NCBI GenBank assembly: GCA_049514555.1
Contig: JBEKUY010000002.1
Span: 476,069 to 540,068, forward strand
DNA length: 64,000 bases
Origin: JBEKUY01 sp049514555
GTDB taxonomy: Bacteria > Acidobacteriota > Terriglobia > Acidiferrales > UBA7541
Direction: 5' to 3'
How positions within the stretch are numbered: the first letter of the stretch is position 1; each line of letters starts with the position of its first letter. The position numbers and the translations under genes are program-made. The notes beneath the pieces were generated by a model. It made no database searches, was not told the DNA's origin, and saw only the letters and a list, made by a program, of their open reading frames with translations. Shown here in pieces: positions 51,148-59,464 of the stretch.

Positions 51148-53058
51148 GTGGACGAGACGATCAAGAACGTCATCGTCGGAACCGCAGGTCACATTGACCA
51201 CGGGAAATCATCGCTGGTCGAGGCGCTCACTGGAACCCATCCCGATCGGCTAGCGGAAGAAAAACTTCGCGGGATCACCATCGACCTGGGTTTTGCGTTT
51301 CTCGAGGAAGGCGGAGTGCGCCTCGGATTTGTGGACGTGCCGGGACACGAGCGGTTCGTGCACAACATGCTGGCTGGGGTGGGCGGGATCGACCTGGTCC
51401 TCTTGGTGATTTCCGCGGATGAATCGATCAAGCCCCAGACAAGAGAACACTTTGACATCTGCCGGCTGCTGGGCGTGCGGCGGGGCGTGATTGCGTTGAC
51501 GAAGCTTGACTTGGTCGAACGCGATGCCTTGGAGTTGGTAACGCTCGAAGTGGAGGACTTCGTACGCGCATCGTTTCTCGAGAACGCGTCAATCGTGCCC
51601 GTCAGCGCCCAGACCGGCGAGGGTGTCGTGCAGCTCAAGAAGGAGCTGCTTCGCGCGGCGAGAGAAGCACCGCGAAAGAACGAGCAGGGGCACTTTCGCT
51701 TGCCGATCGACCGTGTGTTCGCGATGAAAGGGTTCGGCACGGTCGTGACGGGAACGACGCTCGCCGGAACCGTGGCCAAGGGGGACGAAGTGGAACTATT
51801 TCCCGCCGGGCGGCTGCTGCGTGTGAGGGGGGTGCAGTCGGGCGGAAAAGTGGTGGAGCGGGCCTCGGCCGGGCAGCGGACGGCGCTGAACCTTGCCGGC
51901 ATCCAACACCCGGAAATGCTGCGAGGGATGGTTCTGGCGGCGCCGGGGCGATTTCGGGTGAGTAGGCGAATTGACGCCAGGGTGCAGTTATTGGGCTCGG
52001 CGAAGAAGCTCAAGACGCACGCCCGAGTTCATTTTCATCAGGGGACTGTCGAAACGGTGGCAGATGTGACTCTACTGGGCGAGAGTGAATTGCTGCCGGG
52101 ACAGTCAGGGCACGCGCAGCTGCGATTGCAGGAGCCGGTGCTGGTCTTGCCTGGTGACCGATTCATCGTGAGACAGTTTTCGCCGGTCGTAACGATCGGC
52201 GGCGGCGTGGTGCTGGACGCCATGGCTACGCGGCATCCGCGCAAAGACGCCACCGTCATCGGATTCCTCGAGAACCTCGAACGCGGCGAGCCGGGCGAGG
52301 TGCTTGCGGCGCTGGCCGGGCGCGCGCCGCTGGGGCTGGAGATAGGGCAGATCGTGGCTCGCACGGGCTGGCTCGAAGCAGAAGCTCGGCGCGTGGTGGA
52401 AGCTTTGGCCGCCGAGGGAAGAGTGCGCATCGTGGACGGCCATCCGATGCTCATTGTTCCGGTGGCGGCATTCTCGGCGCTCATCGAGAAAGCCGCCCGG
52501 GAAATTGAGACCTTCCACGCCGCAAATCCGCTGGCGCCCGGGATTCTGCGCGAGGAATTGCGCGCGCGAACGGCAGCGAAAGTGCGGCCGGAGGTTTTTC
52601 GTGCGGCGCTGGAAGAACTCGCGGCGGGGGGCGCAATCGAGCTTGCCGGAGAAATCGTGAAGCGCGCAGGGGCGCAAGTGACTCTGCAGCCCAAGGAGGC
52701 GCGAGCCCGGGAGCAAATCGAGGCGGCATTTGCAAACGCCGGGCTGGAGGCGCCCTCCTGGAAAGACTTGCTGGCGCAATTGCCGGTCGAGACGCGAAGG
52801 GGGGAACAGTTGCTGCAACAGCTGTTGCGGGAGGGCACGCTCATCCGGGCAGCCCCGGAGCTCGTGTTTCACCGGGAGGCGCTTGCGCAACTGAGGGCCC
52901 AGCTTCAGGCGCACAAGCGGGCCGCTGGAAAACGCCTTTCAGTGGCCACATTCAAAGAATTGACGGGCGTCAGCCGAAAATACGCCATCCCCTTGCTTGA
53001 GTATCTGGACCGTGAACGGGTGACCCGGCGCGTGGGCGACGAGCGTGTTATCCTATAA
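51148..53058 (+). CDS. selB: Selenocysteine-specific elongation factor SelB
   Basis: The 636-aa protein delivers Sec-tRNA to UGA codons with a SECIS. The GTPase has G1 GTAGHIDHGKSSL, G3 DVPGHERFVHNML and G4 TKLD, with domains II and III following. The C-terminal third (about 390-636) is a set of winged helices that bind the SECIS hairpin, ending KELTGVSRKYAIPLLEYLDR. GTG at 51148 is the start; the open frame before it is not homologous. It lies apart from selD. Confidence 0.95.
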   Translation: MDETIKNVIVGTAGHIDHGKSSLVEALTGTHPDRLAEEKLRGITIDLGFAFLEEGGVRLGFVDVPGHERFVHNMLAGVGGIDLVLLVISADESIKPQTREHFDICRLLGVRRGVIALTKLDLVERDALELVTLEVEDFVRASFLENASIVPVSAQTGEGVVQLKKELLRAAREAPRKNEQGHFRLPIDRVFAMKGFGTVVTGTTLAGTVAKGDEVELFPAGRLLRVRGVQSGGKVVERASAGQRTALNLAGIQHPEMLRGMVLAAPGRFRVSRRIDARVQLLGSAKKLKTHARVHFHQGTVETVADVTLLGESELLPGQSGHAQLRLQEPVLVLPGDRFIVRQFSPVVTIGGGVVLDAMATRHPRKDATVIGFLENLERGEPGEVLAALAGRAPLGLEIGQIVARTGWLEAEARRVVEALAAEGRVRIVDGHPMLIVPVAAFSALIEKAAREIETFHAANPLAPGILREELRARTAAKVRPEVFRAALEELAAGGAIELAGEIVKRAGAQVTLQPKEARAREQIEAAFANAGLEAPSWKDLLAQLPVETRRGEQLLQQLLREGTLIRAAPELVFHREALAQLRAQLQAHKRAAGKRLSVATFKELTGVSRKYAIPLLEYLDRERVTRRVGDERVIL

Positions 53059-53151
53059 GGGAGAATAGCGGTAAAGGGCTTGTCGCCCGCGGCGTTCTGC
53101 GTTAGGGTGAGAGTCACCGCACTTCAGGGGAATGGCCCGCGGAGGTTAAGA

Positions 53152-53412
53152 ATGTCTATAGGTCCGATGGACTGCTTCAGTGCTCTGATCTTCGATAGTC
53201 CGATGGACTGGCTGATTGTTTTGCTTATCGTCTTGATCTTTTTCGGAGGGCGCCGGATCCCCGAAGTGATGCGCGGCCTTGGTGAGGGCATTCGCAGTTT
53301 CAAAGATGGCGTCAGCGGCACAACGACGCATCCAACGCCGCAGCCGCCTCCCGCGCCTCCCGCTGCGGCATCCACAGCGTCCACCGAAAAGCCGGTCGAA
53401 GAGAAGAAGTAG
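53152..53412 (+). CDS. tatA: Sec-independent translocase TatA/E-type subunit
   Basis: The 86-aa protein has a single membrane helix (DWLIVLLIVLIFFGGRR), the FGGRRIPEVMRGLGEGIRSF amphipathic hinge (FGxxxxPE) and a Pro/Ala-rich tail. That is the TatA family. The ATG at 53152 lies after GGAGGT. It is alone: tatB and tatC are not in the window. The helix begins after a 16-residue leader, longer than usual. Confidence 0.88.
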   Translation: MSIGPMDCFSALIFDSPMDWLIVLLIVLIFFGGRRIPEVMRGLGEGIRSFKDGVSGTTTHPTPQPPPAPPAAASTASTEKPVEEKK

Positions 53413-53448
53413 CGCGCGAACGGCGATAGCTGCCTGGCAGGAAGATTC

Positions 53449-53480
53449 GGGGCGGTCCTTGTGGCCGCCCTTCTTATTTT
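53449..53480 (+). terminator. Terminator after tatA
   Basis: GGGGCGG and CCGCCC arms close a hairpin, followed by TTCTTATTTT. It lies between tatA and the convergent DoxX gene. Confidence 0.6.
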
Positions 53481-53579
53481 GCGCGGCGGAAAGCCCTGAA
53501 GACAGCGGGTGGCCGAGTCCCGCCGCGCCGGCCCAATCTGCGGGAATTCCTGTCGGGCGCGCGACCAGGGAACTGCCGG

Positions 53580-54029
53580 CTATGAAATAGACTTCGTCAG
53601 CAGCCGATCGATGGAAACGGCCCCCGAGCCCCTGATCATGATTGCCAGGGCCAGCGCAAGCGCCAGGAGGTGATACTCAAACCCTTCGCCCTTCCGGTTG
53701 CCGTGCCAATTCATGAAAAAGCCGAAGTGCCGATGCACCATCGCCACCGCGACCACCATGTTGCAGAAGATTCCGAAGGCGGCAATGCGCCCCAGGAATC
53801 CGACGAGCAGTCCGAGGCCGCCCAAGAATTCGGCGGCGATGGCCAGAAACGCGAACGGCGCCGGAATCCCCATCTGGTGGGTGAAGAAACCCATGGTGCC
53901 GTGGTACCCATAACCCCCAAACCAGCCCAGCATCTTTTGCGCGCCGTGCGCGAAGAAGATTACCCCGAGCACCAGACGAACAATCATCACCGTATAGTTG
54001 TTCGCTGTGCCGATCAGTCTTTGAAACAT
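53580..54029 (-). CDS. DoxX-family membrane protein
   Basis: The 149-aa protein has four hydrophobic segments and DoxX features: VRLVLGVIFFAHGAQKMLGWFGG, FFTHQMGIPAPFAFLAIAAEFLGGLGLLVGF and HLLALALALAIMIRGSGAVSID. The family includes thiosulfate:quinone oxidoreductase subunits and MSMEG-type oxidative stress proteins; no specific reaction can be assigned. GGAGGG precedes the ATG at 54029. Confidence 0.88.
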   Translation of the reverse strand: MFQRLIGTANNYTVMIVRLVLGVIFFAHGAQKMLGWFGGYGYHGTMGFFTHQMGIPAPFAFLAIAAEFLGGLGLLVGFLGRIAAFGIFCNMVVAVAMVHRHFGFFMNWHGNRKGEGFEYHLLALALALAIMIRGSGAVSIDRLLTKSIS

Positions 54030-54178
54030 GTTCGCCCTCCGTTGTGATTCCGCTCCCGAGGCCGACACACTCATTCTTGTGAACCCTGGGCCGACATCCC
54101 GTTCGAGCGCAGAGCATACACCAAGAGACTGGCCCATGGTTACCGCGAAGCACCGGGCTGGCTCGCTCTTTCCCTGGA

Positions 54179-54526
54179 TCAGGAGCGGATCATGGTCAAC
54201 AACATTTTGAACCGCGTGGCGGCCTTCAACGCGTGGGGTTGATTCGCAGGCATGAGAACTGCTTCGCCCGCTCTTGTCGGCAGCAGCTTGCCCGAAACCG
54301 TGATTTCCGCATCGCCCTCGAGCACTTCCGCCAGGGCGTCGTACGGGGCGGTATGCTCGCTGAGCCCTTGGCCCACGTCGAACGCGAACAGCGTGACGGT
54401 TCCAGTCGGGCGGCTGACGAGAGTGCGGCTAACGATCGCCCCTTCCTGATAGCCCACGAGGTCCGCTAGCCGGCACACTTCCGCGACGGGCATCTCGCGT
54501 CTGCCTGGTGTCTCGGGTGAACTCAT
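54179..54526 (-). CDS. Cupin-domain protein
   Basis: The 115-aa product is a single cupin barrel: GLSEHTAPYDALAEVLEGDAEITVSG (motif 1, with only part of the usual GX5HXHX3-4E set) and LMPANQPHALKAATRFKMLL (motif 2, PxxxPHxL). Metal ligands His in SEH and PHA and Glu in LAEV are present. Function is not deducible. ATG at 54526 follows GGAGGG; the frame is open to 54550. Confidence 0.82.
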   Translation of the reverse strand: MSSPETPGRREMPVAEVCRLADLVGYQEGAIVSRTLVSRPTGTVTLFAFDVGQGLSEHTAPYDALAEVLEGDAEITVSGKLLPTRAGEAVLMPANQPHALKAATRFKMLLTMIRS

Positions 54527-54750
54527 CTTTGTGTCCCTCCGCTGGAACAAGTCTCTTGGATGCTCTCAAGGCATCGTTCGGTGCGGGAGACGCGCACCAA
54601 CCGCGATGCGTCATGCCTCGATGGCTGTGCGCTGGAACAAGAATGCTGATTCAAACGTAATTACAGCTCGATTTACAGTTCGTAAGCATGTGTCGTACGC
54701 CCCGTCGCTCTTGCGAGCGGAAGCATGATTCGATTGCCAAGGAGCTAGAG

Positions 54751-54849
54751 ATGAAATTGAAATGGGGTTCGCCAGATAGCCCATTCTTGGCTTTCGCAAA
54801 AATGGCTACCTGGCAAACTCTCCTGAACCTGCAGTCGACAAAACACTAA
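54751..54849 (+). CDS. Small ORF with good ribosome binding site (32 aa)
   Basis: ATG at 54751 follows AAGGAG with six bases between. The 32-residue frame (MKLKWGSPDSPFLAFAKMAT then WQTLLNLQSTKH) ends in TAA at 54849, overlapping the last four bases of the convergent Gln-rich gene. It is not recognised. Support is only the ribosome binding site and reasonable composition. Confidence 0.3.
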   Translation: MKLKWGSPDSPFLAFAKMATWQTLLNLQSTKH

Positions 54850-55436
54850 AGAATGTTGATGGAGATGCGCACGCCGGGATGAACTCGGTCGTACATGTAA
54901 TAGCCGCCATCCATGTACACGACGTAAACGTCATCCGAGTAGCCCCAAGCCACTGGCCAGGGATCGATGAACCCGAACGAGTAGCCGCCATACTGGAAGC
55001 GCCGATGATCGTAGTCGCCGCGGTTAACGTGGAAGCTGTGCCCACTGCCAAAACTGGCGGCGTAATGGTCGTTAGAAATACGGCCATGATCGTTGCCACC
55101 TCTGTTTCCACCCGCAGGCTTTGAGTTCTGCGCGCGATTGACCGGACGTGCCTGTTGCTGTTGTGCACGCGTGGCCTGCTGCGTGTGTTGTTGCTGCGCC
55201 AGCTTGGCATTCTGTGTCTGCTGCCGTTGTTGCTGCTGCGCCGGCTTGGAATTTTGTGTCTGTTGCCGTGCTGCTGGTTTGGCTTGCTGGTGCTGCTGCT
55301 GTGCCGGCTTGGCCTGTTGCTGTGCGGGTTTCGCCTCCTGCGGATGCCCACCCTGCCCCTTTTCTTGTTGTGCGTAGGCGGGAGCGGTGGTACCGAGAAG
55401 CAAGAGCAATACTGCTGTAGGTAATGCGAATTTCAT
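54846..55436 (-). CDS. Exported Gln/Ala/Lys/Pro-rich repeat protein
   Basis: The 196-aa product has a signal peptide (FALPTAVLLLLLGTTAPAYAQ), then about 80 residues of imperfect QQQ/AKPAQQQ repeats (KPAQQQAKPAQQQHQQAKPA, NSKPAQQQQRQQTQNAK), then an aromatic-rich end (FQYGGYSFGFIDPWPVAWGY, DDVYVVYMDGGYYMYD). The repeats give DNA of CTGCTG-type trinucleotide stretches on the plus strand and may vary in number. It resembles small Acidobacterial exported proteins of unknown role. ATG at 55436 follows GAGG. Confidence 0.65.
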   Translation of the reverse strand: MKFALPTAVLLLLLGTTAPAYAQQEKGQGGHPQEAKPAQQQAKPAQQQHQQAKPAARQQTQNSKPAQQQQRQQTQNAKLAQQQHTQQATRAQQQQARPVNRAQNSKPAGGNRGGNDHGRISNDHYAASFGSGHSFHVNRGDYDHRRFQYGGYSFGFIDPWPVAWGYSDDVYVVYMDGGYYMYDRVHPGVRISINIL

Positions 55437-55768
55437 GTGTGTCACCTCAAATTTAGATGCGTACACAGTCTAGCGATTCGAGACCTGATCGTCTGTCGCA
55501 AATAGGACAGGCTCTCACTCTCCTTTAGGACCTTTCGCCAAGCTGTCAAATCCAGCATATGCGCGCGAAGATCCCCATCCAACCGCGTCGTTGGCCTAGT
55601 TAGCGCCCAGCACTACAGACAAATGACAAGAAAACCAAGATACCGGGCGGTTTGTGCCCCATTTGGAACAGACAGACCGGGTCTCAACGTGGTATGTGCA
55701 GCGTCCAATGCAGGCGAAAAAAGAAGCCGCAATTGCAGTTTGTAACTAACTCAAAGAGAAGGGGAAGC
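55437..55768. other. Gene-free stretch
   Basis: About 330 bases upstream of the Gln-rich gene contain no recognisable gene or strong motif. It should hold that gene's promoter. Confidence 0.3.
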
Positions 55769-55817
55769 TGGCTCCCCGGGCAGGACTCGAACCTGCAACA
55801 TTTCGGTTAACAGCCGA
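55769..55817 (-). repeat. Duplicated tRNA-Asn 3' part, probable attachment-site scar
   Basis: These 49 bases are identical to 57575-57623, the 3' part of the tRNA-Asn gene from the anticodon stem to CCA. The 5' part is absent here, so it is not a functional tRNA. Tyrosine-recombinase elements that insert into tRNA genes leave just such a duplicated 3' fragment at the far end. Between the two copies are 1,757 bases with one exported-protein gene and no intact integrase. Confidence 0.8.
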
Positions 55818-56211
55818 GAGGATCAAAAATCTAAGTGCCCTATCTGATGTCGCTTACAAGAAATTGGGAGCCATTCTTACTCTTCTAGCTGCACCCAATC
55901 CTGCACCCAAAGAATTATTCTGAATCAATACACGACATTGCCGGCTAGGTCCCACAACCCCGTTTCTGGGTAGCTTCTGAGTTGCCGACGATCCGACCCG
56001 AACCCGCGAGTTGACCCTCCGTCCATCTGGATGAGTGGCTCAGGCTGTTGGCAATAGTTGCTATTCCCTAGCAGCGCGGACCTGGCCAATCACGTCTATC
56101 GCATCTTCGATTGGCGAGACTACGGTTTGACGGGCCTTTTGATGTAGTATCGGCGGCAAAATTGCCTGGCGATCTCGGACCAGTGTTCCCAGGCCTGAAG
56201 CGGAGAGTTCA

Positions 56212-56928
56212 ATGCAGAAACAGGTGCTCAATTTCCTTGCGTTTGCATTTTTCGTGCAGGTTGTCTTACCCGGCGCTACCTGTCAGGCAGGGGCGCAGTC
56301 CGAGAAGGCTTCCTATCCCGTAATGGCCCCTCTCGATCAGTATTTGATGCCCGACGGGAATTCTGAAATCGCGCTGGCTCGCAGTGCTGCCCCAGCGTCC
56401 ATTTCGGACGGAGCCGAAGTGATGGTGCTGGGACCGAAGGGATACAAGACCGCAGTGAAGGGCACGAATGGCTTCCTCTGCATAGTGGAACGATCATGGG
56501 GCGCCGCCACCGATGAACCGGACTTCTGGAATCCCAAAGTGCGCGCCCCCATTTGCTTCAATCCTCCAGCCGCAAGAACCTTTGTGCCCATCTTCCTGAT
56601 GAAGACCAAACTGGTGGTGGCAGGAAAATCGAAGACGGAGATCGTCGAGGCGACCGCATCGGCACTGGATAAGAAGGAACTGCCCGGGCTGGAGCCGGGA
56701 GCGATGTGCTACATGATGTCGAAGCAGCAGTACTTAAGCGACCGCGCCATGAGCTGGCATCCACATCTGATGTTTTTTGTTCCGGGCGACGTGGCGAAAA
56801 GCTGGGGAGCCAATCTGCCGGGCTCGCCGGTTATCGCAGCGAATGACCCTGAAGAACGGGTGACTATTTTCCTCGTCTGGGTTGGCAAATGGTCCGATGG
56901 GACGCCGGCTCCGCCGATTGTGCACTGA
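56212..56928 (+). CDS. Exported protein of unknown function within the tRNA-flanked segment
   Basis: The 238-aa product has an N-terminal signal peptide (VLNFLAFAFFVQVVLPGATC), possibly with a lipobox, and no known domain. It is mostly soluble-looking, with AEVMVLGPKGYKTAVKGTNG, FLCIVERSWGAATD and GAMCYMMSKQQYLSDRAMSW. It ends with the WVGKWSDGTPAPPIV stretch. Similar exported proteins occur in Acidobacteria without assigned function. It is the only good gene between the tRNA-Asn repeat copies. GGAGAG precedes the ATG. Confidence 0.6.
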   Translation: MQKQVLNFLAFAFFVQVVLPGATCQAGAQSEKASYPVMAPLDQYLMPDGNSEIALARSAAPASISDGAEVMVLGPKGYKTAVKGTNGFLCIVERSWGAATDEPDFWNPKVRAPICFNPPAARTFVPIFLMKTKLVVAGKSKTEIVEATASALDKKELPGLEPGAMCYMMSKQQYLSDRAMSWHPHLMFFVPGDVAKSWGANLPGSPVIAANDPEERVTIFLVWVGKWSDGTPAPPIVH

Positions 56929-57574
56929 CTCCAATTTGATTGTTGAGGAGGCAGCGGAGGACCAGTGATCCTCGCTTCCGCACCCCCACCACTGATCCCT
57001 ACTCGCGTGATCTCGCCCGCAGGAAATCTCCGCATACGGGCTTCACGCCAAAGGTTCCCCTCAACCTTGGTCGACGAGTGACAAATCGCCAACGCACTCT
57101 AACATCGCGGGCTACCAATCGTCCCCGGTTTTCGGAGTTCTGGGCGACGGGCAACTCGGAAGTAATTCGATGTTCAGATTGATCAAACCGGGAGCAGGGC
57201 GTGGTTACTTTCGGAAATCGTCCAGGGTCTGCGCGCTTGATTTCGCATCGCGATGAATGCAGGCCTCACAGAAGCGCTAGGCGTAATGATGAAATCGACT
57301 CCGCAAATTGCTGATGGGCTCGCCCACTTTCCATAGAAAAGTTACAGCACCGAATCTTTGAACTCGCCGTGAAGCCAGATGGGATGTTGCACCCATTGCA
57401 CCCAAAGATCGGTTGGAGGAATCAGAACGAAAGGCTGCGTATTTTACTCAATCCAGGAAAGATCGCCCAACTCTGCCATCCAGGTTGGAACAAACACCCT
57501 TCGGCCTGCGACCGAATGCCAATTGACCAAAATTCGCAGCTTGAAAAAACTCAAATGATTGAAAAAGAAAGATT
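56929..57574. other. Gene-free stretch inside the tRNA-flanked segment
   Basis: These 646 bases hold only short random-looking frames. Near 57390 there is a TGCACCCA...TGCACCCAAAG string that also occurs near 55890-55911, close to the other boundary; both may be tails of a lost integrase gene. Nothing else is recognisable. Confidence 0.3.
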
Positions 57575-57649
57575 TGGCTCCCCGGGCAGGACTCGAACCT
57601 GCAACATTTCGGTTAACAGCCGAACGCTCTACCATTGAGCTACCGGGGA
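57575..57649 (-). tRNA. tRNA-Asn (anticodon GTT)
   Basis: The minus strand folds as a tRNA: acceptor TCCCCGG with CCGGGGA, D arm GCTC-AATGGTA-GAGC, anticodon arm TTCGG-CTGTTAA-CCGAA with anticodon GTT, T arm GCAGG-TTCGAGT-CCTGC, discriminator G and encoded CCA. Length 75. A near-consensus promoter lies 42-70 bases upstream. Its 3' part is duplicated at 55769-55817. Confidence 0.97.
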
Positions 57650-57690
57650 GCAGCACCGAGCAGAACGCACAATCGGCTGCAAACTCGGCC

Positions 57691-57719
57691 AGTCTAGCGA
57701 AGGCCCTCAGGAGTGTCAA
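57691..57719 (-). promoter_or_regulatory. Sigma70-type promoter for tRNA-Asn
   Basis: TTGACA (57714-57719), exactly 17 bases, TAGACT (57691-57696). The start would lie about 35 bases before the tRNA 5' end. Confidence 0.75.
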
Positions 57720-57854
57720 CGCGAGCAGGCACGCGTAGAAACCGATCGAGAGTTTTTCTCGCGGGGCGTCGAACGTCCCAACATCCCTCCAAACGCAGCG
57801 GGGAGGACTCGAATCGGTCCTCCCCGCAATGTTTCTTCCGAAAGAAGCGCTAGG

Positions 57855-58496
57855 CTAATGAACCATGCGCACGTTGTGAACGCCGGCCGCGATCGACAGG
57901 GCAGTATTTGCGCCCTGTGGCAGCCACCACATCCGGCGCACCCACGGACGCCGGTTGGTCATCATGCGATGGCCGAGATAATCCATCAACGTGGGGCTTA
58001 CCTGTCCGGCGACGTACAAGAAATTCGAATGAGCGAACGGCTTCATCAGCGGGTTCAATTCTCTGCCGCCATCTTGAGTGATGGCGCGGCGAGTGGACCA
58101 ATCATCAAACGTGGCCGCCGTATGCCCGGCGATCATCAACCCCAGCCACGCGTGCCTCTGCGCTGGAGATCCTTCGATCCGGCGGCGCAACTTCGGAGGT
58201 GGCGGAAGACGAAGTCCGCTCACGTCCCTGGTGCCGAGCTGAGGGTCTTTGGCATCCTTGGCCGATGGCGCCGCGTTGGAAGACACGGGTTGCGGTGTGA
58301 GACGGCCGGGCTCGTATGCCACGGGCTCCACGCGCGAGTCCGTGCTCATAGGGCTGGAAGAAAAAGTCTCGGAAGAAAGAGAAGTTGTCGAAGCCTGCAA
58401 CTGGACAGACTTCGACGCGTTTTGCTCCGGGGAACTGGTTGCCGCAACGATATCCTGCGGAGGAGTAAGCAAGAGAAAGGTCAAAGCCAGTAGCAT
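57855..58496 (-). CDS. Exported or membrane-attached protein of unknown function
   Basis: The 213-aa product begins with a signal-like helix (MLLALTFLLLTPPQDIVAAT), then a Ser/Thr-rich linker (about 25-110), then a domain with WLGLMIAGHTAATFDDWSTR, NPLMKPFAHSNFLYVAGQVS and LSIAAGVHNVRMVH, which holds two short hydrophobic helices. GAGGTGAGGG precedes the ATG. I recognise no family with confidence. It is divergent from the deoxynucleoside kinase. Confidence 0.6.
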   Translation of the reverse strand: MLLALTFLLLTPPQDIVAATSSPEQNASKSVQLQASTTSLSSETFSSSPMSTDSRVEPVAYEPGRLTPQPVSSNAAPSAKDAKDPQLGTRDVSGLRLPPPPKLRRRIEGSPAQRHAWLGLMIAGHTAATFDDWSTRRAITQDGGRELNPLMKPFAHSNFLYVAGQVSPTLMDYLGHRMMTNRRPWVRRMWWLPQGANTALSIAAGVHNVRMVH

Positions 58497-58712
58497 CCCT
58501 CACCTCAGTCGCCGTAAGTTCTCTTCGTGGTTCCCCCAACGGCAATGAGAGACTACCGCGCCGTATCGTGCAGCACAGTAGGCGAGAGGTTACATTCGCG
58601 TGGTACTTTGCGCTAGTCCTTTTGTAGGCTTTCGAGAAAACTTCCGTACTACAACTATCAGTACGCCACCCCGCACTCTCCCTCTTTCTCGCGTTTGCTA
58701 TAATCGCGCGCC

Positions 58713-59399
58713 ATGCCCATGAAGGACGCTCCCCCACCTGCAGACAGGCCGAAGACCGCGCAACCGCCGCGTTTTATCGTTGTGGAAGGACCGTTGCGCG
58801 TCGGAAAGACGACCCTGGCGAGAATCCTTTCCGAGCGGTTGCACGCGCGGCGTATCTACGATTGCGAGGACAATCCCTTTCTCGGCGATTTCTACGATGA
58901 AAAGCCCGGAGCCGCGTTTCGCGCCCAAATGTATTTTCTGGTCGAACGGCAGCGGCGGCTGCGCGAGGCGCTGGCCGTGACTTCACCCGGTCAGGTGGTC
59001 TCCGACTATCTGATGGAGAAAGACCGCATCTTTGCGAATTTGAATCTCAATGACGAGGAATTGAAACTCTACGAGCGCTACTACGGAATCCTGGCAGCCG
59101 ATATCCCTCCGCCGGACCTGGTGATTTACCTGCAAGCCTCGCCCGAAGTTCTCCGCGCGCGCATTTCGAAACGGGGCGCCAAAGAGGAACGGCAGATCGC
59201 GCCGGAGTACATCGAGGAAGTTGCGCGGGCCTACGAGCACTTCTTTTTCCGCTACTCAGCTTCGGATCTGCTGGTGATCGATACGTCCGAGATTGACTTT
59301 GTCGAGCGCAGCGCCGATTTGCAGCAGCTTCTGCGCCGGTTGAAAGACCCCGTCCGCGGCACGCAGTATTTTCTTCCGCTCGGCGAAACGCGTGAATAG
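58713..59399 (+). CDS. Deoxynucleoside kinase family protein
   Basis: The 228-aa product has the P-loop EGPLRVGKTTLARILSERL (residues 25-43), the DRIFANLNL region (DRx motif of deoxynucleoside kinases) and LYLQASPEVLRARISKRG-type sequence near 155. KERQIAPEYIEEVARAYEHF matches the lid region. It would phosphorylate deoxynucleosides for salvage; whether dGuo/dAdo or another base cannot be told. Start ATG at 58713 or the ATG six bases later. Confidence 0.82.
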   Translation: MPMKDAPPPADRPKTAQPPRFIVVEGPLRVGKTTLARILSERLHARRIYDCEDNPFLGDFYDEKPGAAFRAQMYFLVERQRRLREALAVTSPGQVVSDYLMEKDRIFANLNLNDEELKLYERYYGILAADIPPPDLVIYLQASPEVLRARISKRGAKEERQIAPEYIEEVARAYEHFFFRYSASDLLVIDTSEIDFVERSADLQQLLRRLKDPVRGTQYFLPLGETRE

Positions 59400-59415
59400 C
59401 CCCGGACATTTGTAG

Positions 59416-59435
59416 GGGCGCGGCATGCTGCGCCC
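59416..59435. repeat. GC inverted repeat between convergent genes
   Basis: GGGCGC and GCGCCC arms around GGCATGCT, within TGTAGGGGCGCGGCATGC, a form seen as an extragenic repeat in many bacteria. It lies between the kinase and tyrS stops. Confidence 0.45.
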
Positions 59436-59464
59436 TGCATGCAACACCCCATCCAAAAGAACGA

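Noticed and set aside
55769..55817. Second tRNA-Asn gene
   Set aside because: Only the 3' part is present; the acceptor 5' strand and D arm are missing.
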